From Sorghum bicolor (taxonomy: Eukaryota > Streptophyta > Magnoliopsida > Poales > Poaceae), in NCBI RefSeq assembly GCF_000003195.3, contig NC_012877.2, forward strand, positions 25,439,838-25,503,837: a DNA stretch of 64,000 bases, in the 5' to 3' direction. The notes under the pieces were generated by a model. It was not told the DNA's origin. It did no database searches and worked only from the letters and a program-made list of their open reading frames with translations. Shown piece by piece: positions 34,512 through 44,249 of the stretch (its first letter is position 1; each line of letters begins with the position of its first letter). Both the position numbers and the translations under genes were made by a program.

Positions 34512-36380
34512 TCAGAAATCCTTGAATTCCTTTAACAGTTGCATACTTCTCTCGAAATACGTTATGAGAACTTCACTTCGGCATTCATAGCTTCCGGCCA
34601 ATTGATTTATAACCAACATAGAATCCCCGAATATTTCAACAGCATCAGCACGAACTTCTCTCAGCAACTCCAATCCCTTGATCAGAGCTTGATACTCAGC
34701 CTGATTATTTGTCGATGTGGCAACAATCGGCAAGGAAAACTCATACTTCCTCCCCTTAGGGGAAACTAATACAATGCCGATTCCTGCCCCCCGGTCACAA
34801 GTAGATCCATCAAAGAAGAGCGTCCAGGGTACAATTTCCAAGGTTTCCACTAGACCGCAATGCTGAGTCACAAAATCGGCCATAATCTGCCCTTTGACGG
34901 CCTTAGCCGATTCGTAACGCAAATCGAACTCCGACAGCGCTAAAATCCATTTACCGATCCTACCACTCATAATCGGCATAGATAGCATGTATCGGACCAC
35001 ATCATCTTTGCAAACGACAGTGCATTCGGCCGATAACAGGTAATGTCTCAGCTTGATACATGAAAAATATAAGCATAAGCATAGTTTCTCAATGGCCGAA
35101 TACCTGGTTTCAGCATCAATCAACCTCCTACTCAAATAATAAATTACCCTTTCTTTCCCTTCAAATTCTTGAACTAAAGCTGAACCGATAACCGATCCAT
35201 CGGTAGATAAATACAATCTGAAGGGCTTCCCTTGTTGAGGTGGAACTAGGACTGGAGGATTTACTAGATACTTCTTGATTTCATCCAGAGCCAACTGCTG
35301 TTCTTCTCCCCAAATAAACTCTTGATCGGCTTTCAATTTAAGAAGAGGACTGAAATCACGAATCCTACCAGACAAATTCGATACAAATCTTCTGATAAAA
35401 TTTACCTTGCCAATCAAGGATTGGAGCTCGGTTTTGTTGGTAGGGGCCACTATTTTATTGATGGCATCAATAGATCTTCGACTAATTTCAATACCCCTCT
35501 GATGTACCATGAAACCAAGAAACTGCCCTGCCGATACACCAAATGCACACTTGTTGGGATTCATCTTCAATCCATGCTTCCTTGTGCACTCTAACACTTT
35601 TTGTAAATCGGCAAGATGCTTTGAGAAATCTCCAGACTTAACCACCACATCATCAATATAAATCTCTACGAGCTTGCCGATGAACTCATGAAATATAAAA
35701 TTCATAGCCCTTTGATAAGTAGCACCAGCATTCTTCAACCCAAAAGTCATGACTATCCATTCAAATAGCCCAACATGACCAGGACACCTGAATGCGGTTT
35801 TTGGAATATCCTCCTCTGCCATGAATATTTGATTGTAACCTGCATTACCATCCATGAAGCTGATGACCCGATGGCCAGCCGCAGCATCAACCAGTAGATC
35901 GGCGACAGGCATTGGGTATCCATCCATCGGCGTAGCTTTATTGAGATTCCTGAAATCAATGCACACCCGAAGCTTCCCGTTCTTCTTGTAAACCGGAACA
36001 ACATTGGAAATCCATTCGGCATACCGACACTGCCGAATAAACTTAGCTTCAATAAGTTTAGTGATTTCGGCCTTAATATCAGGTAGAATGTTAGGATTAC
36101 ATTGGCGGGCTGGTTGCTGATGTGGCCGAAATCCAGACTTGATGGGTAACCGATGTTCAACAATTGATCGGTCTAAACCAGGCATCTCTGTATAATCCCA
36201 AGCAAAGCAATCTTTATATTCCTTTAACAAACTAGTCAATTGTCGCTTACACTCAGGATCTAATTTAGCACTAATAAAAGTAGGCCTAGGCTTATCACCA
36301 CTACCTATATCTACTTCTACCAAATCGTCGGCCGATGTGAATCCCTGGCCTAATTTTCCATCATCGGCGAATCTATCCAT
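34512..36380 (-). CDS. Reverse transcriptase and RNase H domains of B2
   Basis: This ORF of 622 codons opens with an ATG at 36380 that overlaps the stop of the protease frame (TAATG). It carries RT with FMDGNAGYNQI (motif A) and the catalytic YIDD box (EIYIDDVVVKSG). It continues through a classical but degenerate RNase H (PFRLYLSTDGSVIGSALVQ), then a second archaeal-type RNase H (LFFDGSTCDRGAGIGIVLVS; NQAEYQALIKGLEL). Dual RNase H is characteristic of the Tat lineage. It ends at TGA 34512-34514, most simply a CGA-to-TGA change because integrase follows in frame. Confidence 0.9.
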   Translation of the reverse strand: MDRFADDGKLGQGFTSADDLVEVDIGSGDKPRPTFISAKLDPECKRQLTSLLKEYKDCFAWDYTEMPGLDRSIVEHRLPIKSGFRPHQQPARQCNPNILPDIKAEITKLIEAKFIRQCRYAEWISNVVPVYKKNGKLRVCIDFRNLNKATPMDGYPMPVADLLVDAAAGHRVISFMDGNAGYNQIFMAEEDIPKTAFRCPGHVGLFEWIVMTFGLKNAGATYQRAMNFIFHEFIGKLVEIYIDDVVVKSGDFSKHLADLQKVLECTRKHGLKMNPNKCAFGVSAGQFLGFMVHQRGIEISRRSIDAINKIVAPTNKTELQSLIGKVNFIRRFVSNLSGRIRDFSPLLKLKADQEFIWGEEQQLALDEIKKYLVNPPVLVPPQQGKPFRLYLSTDGSVIGSALVQEFEGKERVIYYLSRRLIDAETRYSAIEKLCLCLYFSCIKLRHYLLSAECTVVCKDDVVRYMLSMPIMSGRIGKWILALSEFDLRYESAKAVKGQIMADFVTQHCGLVETLEIVPWTLFFDGSTCDRGAGIGIVLVSPKGRKYEFSLPIVATSTNNQAEYQALIKGLELLREVRADAVEIFGDSMLVINQLAGSYECRSEVLITYFERSMQLLKEFKDF

Positions 36381-36713
36381 TAAAAACCGTCGTCAGAACC
36401 GACTGCTTGGATCGGTGGAATCTCATAATCGGCAACATGGAGAAAATCTTTCTCCCAAACTTCTCCTGAAATGCACCTGGTCCTTTCGTAAGTATCCGCT
36501 TCTGCCGATGCGATAACATAAGAAGAATCTCCTGGGACAATCTCAATCTTGTCACCTACCCACTGAACCAAGCACTGATGCATTGTAGATGGGACACAAC
36601 AATTGGCATGAATCCAATATCTTCCCAATAATAAGTTGTAGGCACCTTTTCCGCTGATCACGAAAAAAGTTGTCGGCAAGGTTTTGCTGCCGATGGTCAA
36701 CTCTGCACATATC
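36380..36713 (-). pseudogene. Protease C-terminal part of B2, fused to 5' LTR
   Basis: This reads CAELTIGSKTLPTTFFV, then YNLLLGRYWIHANCCVPS, the hydrophobic-Leu-Gly-Arg block of retroelement aspartic proteases, and continues to GSDDGF and TAA. The catalytic Asp-Thr/Ser-Gly block, all of gag, the leader and the PBS are missing. The open frame runs on into the LTR (to 36763) only by chance. The following RT frame is shifted by one base and starts at an overlapping TAATG. Confidence 0.8.
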
Positions 36714-37401
36714 TGTTGATGCAAAACTGATCTGCAAACACAAAGGGCTAATACTCGATTCAAACGTTAAGGCGTGCCAGCCGATTTGACCTTACTATCG
36801 GTAAAGGTGATAACTCGAATACTTTAGTCCTGACAACAGCGATGCGCCCGGATGTCACGGCTAAGAGGTACTCACACGGAACTCGAGAACACGCCGAGCT
36901 TAAGTCGACGAATTTCTAAGAACTCGTAATAAAAAGAAAAAAGTATGACGAAGTCGTCGAAAAGTAGATGCTGGAATATGAGTAAAAACGTGTGTTTGAT
37001 TGATTTCTTGATTGATTATTACAAGGCCCTAGGGTTTATATTTATACCCTGCTCAAAGAGCTACAACCAGACACGATTAGAATTCGAATTCCAAATTACA
37101 CGGAATCCGTATACAAAACGATGCAAATAATTAAGGAAATAACAAAACTATCCTTCGTGACAAACCGAAACTCCTCCACATGACAACTGGCAGCTTCCGG
37201 ACTCCTCCTTTGCATCATCGGCAATCCCTTTGCCATAGTCATTGGCAGACCTTTTTATCCAGCCATCGGCACCAAATTACTGCCTGTGGACTTAGTCACA
37301 TTCAACCTCTCCCTCATCGGCAACCATCCTCATCGGCAACCCGCATCGTACTGCCACCCTATCCTGCCATCCTAGACACGTGCCCAAAAACGGTGTCAAC
37401 A
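36714..37401 (-). repeat. 5' LTR of B2
   Basis: This 688-bp LTR runs from TGTTGATGC to GTGTCAACA, followed by the GCGAC target duplicate at 37402-37406. No PBS lies at its inner border (36713). Confidence 0.93.
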
Positions 37402-37406
37402 GCGAC

Positions 37407-37672
37407 GCAGACCATGTTCGCTTGTCTTATAATCCATACCATTTGAAGGAACGAATAATGTTTTTCTCTTACAACAAATCAGTGAACAATACTTTTAATT
37501 ATACCTTTTCAGCAAAGTGAATAGCCCACGTTAGTTTCATGATCTTTGTTTTTTTGAATTAGATGTTACTTTAACGTCAGTATTTGACAACATTGTTATC
37601 TTATTGTGTGATCTTGTGTTTTTAATACAGAAATTTAACTATCCCGTAGCAACGCACGGGCACACTACCTAG
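37407..37672 (+). other. Helitron 3' segment with terminal hairpin
   Basis: AT-rich non-coding Helitron sequence right of B2. It ends in the CCCGT/ACGGG stem-loop at 37643-37660 and CTAG at 37669-37672. Confidence 0.85.
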
Positions 37673-38250
37673 TCTTTTTATTATTTGAGTAAAATATAAA
37701 CATGAGTACACTTAGCTGGATAAATGGGGGTGCTCTCCCCCAAGCTGGAGTTTGACGTAATTTCTTCTAATGTAGCTAGCAGGTGACGGAGGTGTTTTGA
37801 ATGTCGGCAGCACTCTGACAGCGAATAGGATGTCCTCCGTCTGCTAGTCTTCTTTGATCCTTGAATTCTGTGGAGCTCAAATAGACAACAAAGCTTTGTG
37901 GAACTGTAGCATAAATACCTATCCTTTATCATGTTGAGCCTCCTCAATAAATGTTACTCTCTTTAGTAAGATCATAAATTTATTTTTATATTTTTATTTT
38001 TATAGGACAGGAATATATTTATTTTATTTTTACGCCACCACAGTGAATGTACTTATGGGTTTTATGCCATGAGCATACTCACATGGGGCTTACTATTTTT
38101 AACATTTTTATTTTCTTTTCAAGATGATATGAACATGATTAACTAAGCAAACTATTTTAAATAATTGAAAGGAAAAAGATAACTACCAAGTTTACCTCTT
38201 GGCAAGGCGTTCGGTGTTTTTAAGTCCTCCGAACGGGACTCTCCGTATTC
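37673..38250 (-). other. F2 non-coding sequence after protease
   Basis: AT-rich F-family sequence between the Helitron end and the stop of the degraded gag-protease reading frame. No gene is seen. Confidence 0.55.
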
Positions 38251-39190
38251 TCAGTCGTCTTGGGATTCGCTGGATGGCGTAGTCGGTGATTCCGGCGGCG
38301 CCTGCTCTTCATGTATAACTATCTTCTTTCTCCACACCTGACTCGGTGCTACGGTCTCCTCAGGACAGTTCTGTTCAAGTTGTATGTCTTCAGGCCTTAC
38401 AACTTCTCCTTCGTAGTCTGCCCATCCGTCCTTGATGATTTGCCTTCTCTGGTTACGGTTGCGTCGTCTCCTTTGTCCTGACCTGCTTAGAGTCTTCAAC
38501 TATATAGTTAGGGTCAGTAAAATAGCGGCGTACCTTCTCAGAGGGGAAATGCATGTGGACTTCTCCGGTTCCAATGTAGATGATTGCTTTAATGATGCTG
38601 AGGAACAGTCTCCCAATGGTGATGGGTGGATTGTACTCGTCTTCTCCCATGTCAATAACCTTAAAATCATCTGGAGCTGAATGTATGTCGGTTTTAGGGG
38701 CATGGTTCCGAATAGGAGCTGATAGGTGACTGGGTCATCCTTTTTGGTTAGGAACGGTGACTTAAGTCGACGATCTTGACCTCCTTGAACTGCAGTGACC
38801 ATCTTAGCTGACTCGGTCTACATTTGCTTGTTCCTGTTCCTCCTATTCGTCCTCTTCCTTAGTTCATGTCGGGATTGCTCTGAGATTTGTGTAGTCTTGT
38901 TCTTGAAGGAAAAACGTCTCCTTCCTCCCCTTGATGTAGAAACTGATCTTGGCAGCACTATCATGGATGACAGCTCCTGAGGTGTTCAGGAATGGCCTCC
39001 TTGGACACGAAGGTTCTTCAATATTCCCTTTGGGAAACCTGGGCATAATGTTGATACTGGAGCCAAAATCGCAGAGTGCTTCTGGGAAGTCCACCATGCC
39101 GATGGAGATCGGGATGACGGGGCGTCCTGGATCGTCTCTCTTGACCGGCAGAAGGTCAGTAATTACTTCTACAATGGGGTTACTCTAGTA
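38251..39190 (-). pseudogene. Degraded Athila-type protease region of F2
   Basis: On the minus strand, PIVEVITDLLPVKRDDPGRP leads into ISIGMVDFPEALCDFGSSIN. This matches the Athila protease active-site block, which usually reads ALCDLGASVSIMP. Further on, in another frame, MGEDEYNPPITIGRLFLS matches the protease C-terminal block (DMGxDxxxPIxLGRPFL). A charged tail follows, ending in SESQDD and a stop at 38251. Several frameshifts separate the pieces. No RT follows, so the polyprotein of this subfamily seems to stop after protease. Gag is not recognisable between here and the PBS. Confidence 0.65.
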
Positions 39191-40790
39191 GTTACGTCCT
39201 CAAGCATCTCAGGGCAGTGATTGCCTGAGTGTCCAGTATCTTCAGTGTGTTTGTGCTCATAGATCCAAGTTCTTCACTTGGTGGAGTCTAGGAGTTGTAA
39301 AACTCCTTCATATTCTGCTCAATGTGTACCTGCTCATAGAGAGAAGACAGAGATCAAGTGCATGGGCCCTGTTGGTGGTCTTCCAAAGATTGAGTGTGCA
39401 ACATTTTAGCTTATATGATTAGGAGTGTAGGATCACAAAGGTAGTACTATAAACAAAGATTAAAGGACTAAACATGCTGAATCAGTTGGGTTGGTAAATC
39501 TAGAGTTGTAAATCATACATGTTTGTCTCTTTTATTCATGTGAACGCCAGAACCAAGGAGAAGCTTATAAAAGTGATAGTCAAGTACCTTAAGATGTTAC
39601 CTTACTTGGAGAGTGATGGTACAGTATCACCTTGTGGTAGCTTTCCTTTCTTAGCGGTTGTGCATCGTGTTTGTGGCACCCTCCATGGATCATCTCTTGT
39701 GAGCTATGCCTTCCTTGTGTAAATTATTAACCTTCATGCGTCTCTCTCTTTGTCTCCATTATGAGTTTATCTCAGGACTTCCCAGGTCGATATTGAAAGT
39801 TTTCCTGCAGGGGTTTAGTCCAACAAAATATGCCATATCTACTATAGCATACTATCGGCTCAAAAATCTACCTAGACACCATGTCTAATTTGATTCAGGA
39901 GGGCATTTTAACCTAAGCACCATGCTTAATTTAAAACCCCTTGGAAGTAAGATCATCATTCCTAAACTAAGCACCAAGCTTAATTAAGAGATAAATGAAA
40001 CTGCTCCAAACCTAGACATATACTAAAGCAAATAGAGGTAGCATGCGAGCATTTATTGAGATCTACTCAAGTGGAGATCAAGTAGAATGATTAGTGTTTA
40101 ACAAATTGAGCATGTCTCAAAGGTAGGGACAACCAACATAGCAACATGGCAAATGATGTTTTTATGTAAAGTACTCCCCTAAGCTTGAATTTTGCAAAAT
40201 TCAAGTTTGTATGAATTTAATTCAATTTTGTATGATGATTGGTTGGACACACCTTGTGCTTGTCATTCATCCGATCTTCTTGCTCCAATCATGGAAAGGT
40301 TAGTGACAATAATACTCGAAGGAATTTTTTACAATTATCCTTATATGCTCAATACACAAGGTAATGTTGTAAATAATTAAAAGCTCATGTTACGATCTGA
40401 TCAGTGCTTGTTTTAGGACACTAAGCTTGTCCTTGGAAACCATCAATTTATGTCGGCGAAGTGGTTTCCCCTCCAACGCTGATCAACTCAATGAGATCTG
40501 CAATATTTCTTATAGACATATGTATCGACAACCGCCCTATTAAAGTTTTTATAAATAGAAAGGATGAGGGGGTTGGAGATCTCGAATGTGGTGATGTTGG
40601 AGAGACCAAAAGATTGGGAAGATGTTGCATATGAGCATGGAGTAAATGAAGTGGCTATAAAATAAATTCCATGCTCATTAATGTTTGGAGTGAAATCCAT
40701 GTGGTATGGTGAAAATGGTAAGGTGAGTGTGGCAAAAAGAAAAGAAAAAGGATACACGGACGACTTGGTTCGAAACTAGCACAACTACCG
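39191..40790 (-). other. F2 5' internal region without recognisable gag
   Basis: About 1.6 kb of mostly AT-rich sequence. It contains repeated CTAAGCACCAAGCTTAATT-like boxes around 39880-39990. Small ORFs on either strand show no domains. This is probably leader plus a decayed or absent gag. Confidence 0.5.
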
Positions 40791-40791
40791 T

Positions 40792-40809
40792 TCCCCGGCA
40801 ACGGCGCCA
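40792..40809 (-). other. Primer binding site of F2 (tRNA-Asp-like)
   Basis: The minus strand reads TGGCGCCGTTGCCGGGGA, 7 nt inside the 5' LTR. This is the PBS type known for Athila elements (tRNA-Asp). It confirms orientation and lineage. Confidence 0.75.
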
Positions 40810-40816
40810 GAAAGCT

Positions 40817-42091
40817 TGTTGGGTATTTTAAACGCAAACAGAAAAATCTGCAAGCACACGGATACTGATGTAGCCTTCACCCGGGAGTATTCCAGAGTAT
40901 CGATTTTCCATAGAGAACGTGAGTGTACTAATTAAGAATCAAGATCGCCCAAGGATAACTATATAATTATTTTTGGTGGGAAGAGAGGAAGTTTCCTGAG
41001 AGTTCTCTATTTGATCTAAGAATCAAGAATTACTTCAAGATTATCTATTTCGGGACATTAGAGCACTAACCACAAAAAGAGATGAGAAGGGGGCTAGGAA
41101 GGTCTCACTACGGTCCTACAAACACCGATCCGAACGAGGTGGAATACGTCGACTGTTAGGGCTGTCACTACCCTAAGGCTACCACAACAATCCGCAGGAT
41201 TGGGTGCAATTCCAGGTAATTACAAGACTAAACACCACGTCTAATCTATTAATTACTACTCTAATGTTTCAAAGATTAGAGCTCTTGATGCAAGCGGGAA
41301 TCCAATAAATAACTTGAATGTAAATAAAAGTAATTAAGGAACTCAGGAATTGCGAATTGAAGAACCTGGAGAACGATGAAGAACAAACCAGTTGCTGCAA
41401 AAGTACAATGTTGAGGAAGATCCGATAGATCCGGCTCCTCCTCCGCTCTCCTCTTCTCTCTCCCTATTTTCTAGATTACAACTAGAACTAGAACTAGAGG
41501 AACTAGAACTAGAACTGGAACTAGATGAACTAGAACTAGAACTAGATGAACTAGAGGTAGAACTAGAAGAACTAGAGGGATCCTCTCTACTTGGATGAAG
41601 AATTGAAACCCTATCTTTGATTCTATAGAAGAGGTATGATCTCCAGGGGCCAGGGGGTCTTGTTTTATAGTCCCTTCAAGTGAATATGGGCCGTTGGATC
41701 AAACCAACATTAATCGCACGGTTTTCCTTGATCCTTTAGGTCAATGGAGTGTAATCCCCGAATTGGACTCTGATTGGGCAACATAGGTGGGTGGGCGCCC
41801 TCAGGACTAGGGCGGGCGCCCTGTCCATGAGCCCTCTCGGCCTCCGCTTTGGTCCCGTGGCTTCTGGAGTCTTCTAGATGATAGAAAATTGCGCGGCACG
41901 TTAATATCTCTATGTAAACCCGACGTGTGGGCCTTTCTTCCGTATTTCCTGATAACCCCCTACAGAAATAGACAAACACCAAAACTCATGGAATTCTATC
42001 AGATAATACCCTAAGTCTAGGTGTTGGTTGCATTTGGATCCTTTTCCACGATTAGTTGATGGTTAAATGTGAGCATTAAGGACCATCAACA
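40817..42091 (-). repeat. 5' LTR of F2
   Basis: This 1275-bp LTR runs from TGTTGGGTATTTT to GACCATCAACA. ATCGC at 42092-42096 is the right target-site copy. Confidence 0.93.
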
Positions 42092-42811
42092 ATCGCCGAC
42101 CCGAAATTCCCTCCTTGGTCGCACAGAGAGATCTCCTTCAACAGGCAGGACTAGTGGGCCGCTATCCCGGAACCAGGGCGTTTTCCTCTGATCCTGGACC
42201 CTTGCATCAACAGCATCAGGTTCGAGCGCGTGCTTGTCGACGGGGGCAGCTCCATTGATATCCTTTTCCGCAACAGCCTGCCTGCTCTCAAGATAACCCC
42301 GACGCAACTGAAGCCGTATGATGCTCAGTTTTGGGGTGTCCTGCCAGGTCAAAGTTCAGTACCCCTCAGGCAGATAACGTTGCCCGTCCAGTTTGGAACG
42401 TCCGACCACTTTCACACAGAGTTCGTCAACTTTGTGGTCGCCAACTTTGACGGTACCTATCACGCAATTCTGGGCCGCCCCTCGCTGACCAAGTTCATGG
42501 CAGTCCCGCATTGCTCATACCTAGTCCTAAAGATGCCAACCGAGAAAGGCGTCTTGACCGTTAGAGGCAACGTCTACACCGCATATATTTGCGAGGAGGA
42601 AAGCTTCAAGGTCACCGAAGCAATTGATCTCTCGATTCGCATGGCAGAAATTGCAGCTCAAGCCGCACAGATTTCATCCGACCAGCTCCGATTACCCGAA
42701 CAGGAGACTCCCAGGAAAAACTCTAAGTCCAAAGAGCACAAGGAGGTACAACTGGTCGACGGCAACCCTGAGAACACAGCTCTCATCGGGACCAACCTGG
42801 ACCCTAAATAG
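42092..42811 (+). pseudogene. Protease region of C2
   Basis: The frame resumes after F2 with ADPKFPPWSHREISFNRQD, then a TAG at 42152-42154 where C3 has CAG (Gln). The protease active site is LVDGGSSIDILF (DGG type, usual in Tat). AILGRPSLTKFMAVPH is the C-terminal protease block. A 60-residue linker ends in NLDPK followed by TAG at 42809-42811. The same TAG is present in C3 and D2 at the identical place. Reading on, the RT N-terminus continues in frame (EDALVRFLR) until a 1-bp deletion near 42839. Confidence 0.85.
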
Positions 42812-44249
42812 GAAGACGCGCTCGTGAGGTTTCTAAGGACAACGTATGTGTTTTCGTGCGGAAACCCGCAGACATGCCCGGCGTCCCACGAAACCTGATC
42901 GAGCACTCCTTAAACGTCTCGAAGACCGCAAGACCTATCAAGCAGAAACTACGACGGTTCGCTCGTGACAAAAAGGAGGCTATTAGGACAGAAATAACAT
43001 GGCTACTAGCAGCCAGATTTATTAAAGAAGTGTATCATCCGGATTGGCTTGCCAATCCAGTCCTTGTAAGAAAAAAGAATAATGAATGGAGAATGTGCGT
43101 TGATTACACTGATCTCAATAAACACTGTCCTAAAGATCCTTTCGGTCTCTCTCGCATCGACGAGGTGGTCGACTCAACGGCCGGATGCGAACTCCTTTCT
43201 TTTCTAGACTGTTACTCTGGTTATCACCAGATTTCGCTAAAGGAAGACGGACAGATCAAAACATCCTTTATTACTCCTTTCGGTGCATATTGCTACACCA
43301 CCATGTCCTTCGGACTCAAAAATGCCGGAGCCACTTATCAACGAGCCATTCAGCAATGCCTCCACGACGAGATACGTGATGACCTCATCGAGGCTTACGT
43401 CGATGACGTTGTCGTCAAAACCAGGGACGCAAGCACCCTGATCGACAACTTAGACCGGACTTTTAAGGCGCTGAATAAATACAAGTGGAAGCTTAATCCC
43501 AAAAGTGTATCTTTGGGGTCCCCTCTGGTTTACTGCTCGGCAACGTCGTCAGCCACAACGGCATACGGCCGAACCCTTCAAAAGTTAAAGCAGTGCTCGA
43601 TATGCGACCACCCAAAAACGTCAAAGACATTCAAAAGCTCACCGGATGCATGGCCGCTCTCAGCCGGTTCATCTCCAGACTAGGGGAAAAAGGCCTCCCT
43701 TTTTTCAAACTGCTAAAAGCGTCAGAAAAATTCTCCTGGACGGAAGAGGCCAACACGGCATTCACCCAGCTCAAGGCCTTCCTCACCTCACCACCGGTCC
43801 TCACCACACCTCAACCTAACAAGGACCTGCTCCTCTATATAGCAACGAATGATCGGGTCGTCTCCACGGTGCTCGTGCTCGAGCGAGATGAACCAGGCCA
43901 CGTCTACAAAGTCCAGAGGCCCGTATACTTCATAAGCGAAGTCCTAAATGAATCCAAGACCAGGTACCCTCAAATACAAAAGCTAATCTACGCCATCTTA
44001 ATCACCTCAAGAAAGCTGAAACACTACTTCGACGGACATCGAGTGCTAGTTACTACCAGTTTCTCATTGGGGGACATTCTGCGCAATAAAGACACCAACG
44101 GAAGAATTGTGAAGTGGGCAATGGAGTTATGCCCATTTTCCTTAGATTTCCAGAGTCGCACTACCGTCAAATCTCAGGCCTTGGTCGACTTCATCGCAGA
44201 ATGGACGGACCTAAACGAGCCCTCCTCCCAAGATGTCTCCGACCACTAG
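42812..44249 (+). pseudogene. Reverse transcriptase and first RNase H of C2
   Basis: After the TAG the RT N-terminal extension contains a 1-bp deletion (CTAAGGACAAC where C3 has CTAAGGGACAAC). From 42856 the frame gives FLDCYSGYHQISLKEDG, CYTTMSFGLKNAGATYQRA and the catalytic YVDD (EAYVDDVVVKTRD). A second frameshift lies near 43503. The reading then continues from about 43593 with [15 protein letters not shown] and the degenerate RNase H ([19 protein letters not shown]). It ends at TAG 44247-44249, where C3 encodes Trp. Confidence 0.85.

Larger units (their letters stand above)
28491..37401 (-). mobile_element. Element B2: Tat-lineage gypsy element with antisense PMD gene
   Basis: LTRs at 28491-29179 and 36714-37401 (about 2% different by eye) are flanked by the GCGAC duplication. 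On the minus strand the order is protease (partial), RT, RNase H, second RNase H and integrase. On the plus strand, between integrase and the 3' LTR, is an accessory gene with a plant mobile domain. Gag, leader and PBS are absent: the 5' LTR adjoins protease coding directly. The element carries about 75 GCCGAT/ATCGGC hexamers. Confidence 0.92.
26124..37672 (+). mobile_element. Non-autonomous Helitron carrying host gene fragments (contains B2)
   Basis: The 5' end is TCTCCTACAACTAAAAAG preceded by A. The 3' end is a hairpin CCCGT-AGCAACGC-ACGGG (37643-37660), ten bases, then CTAG followed by T. Insertion between A and T without target duplication is the Helitron rule. Removing it restores F-family sequence (TTATGCA joined to TCTTTTTATT), which aligns with F1. 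Without B2 it is about 2.6 kb and encodes no Rep/helicase, so it is non-autonomous. It carries L-aspartate oxidase and Hsp70-like fragments in plus orientation. The stretch 26124-27230, GC-rich toward its end, is of unrecognised origin. Confidence 0.88.
23565..42091 (-). mobile_element. Element F2: non-autonomous Athila-like gypsy element (contains the Helitron)
   Basis: LTRs at 23565-24843 and 40817-42091 are in the same (minus) orientation and differ by a few per cent by eye. A perfect 5-bp target duplication ATCGC flanks them (23560-23564 and 42092-42096). The internal region (24844-26123 plus 37673-40816, about 4.4 kb without the Helitron) has a PPT, a PBS and a degraded protease, but no RT, RNase H or integrase. 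F1, with the same LTR family, does have integrase, so F2 probably depended on autonomous relatives. Confidence 0.9.

Noticed and set aside
36714..36763. N-terminal MNRVLALCVCRSVLHQ of the B2 protease ORF
   Set aside because: This part lies within the 5' LTR and is open by chance.
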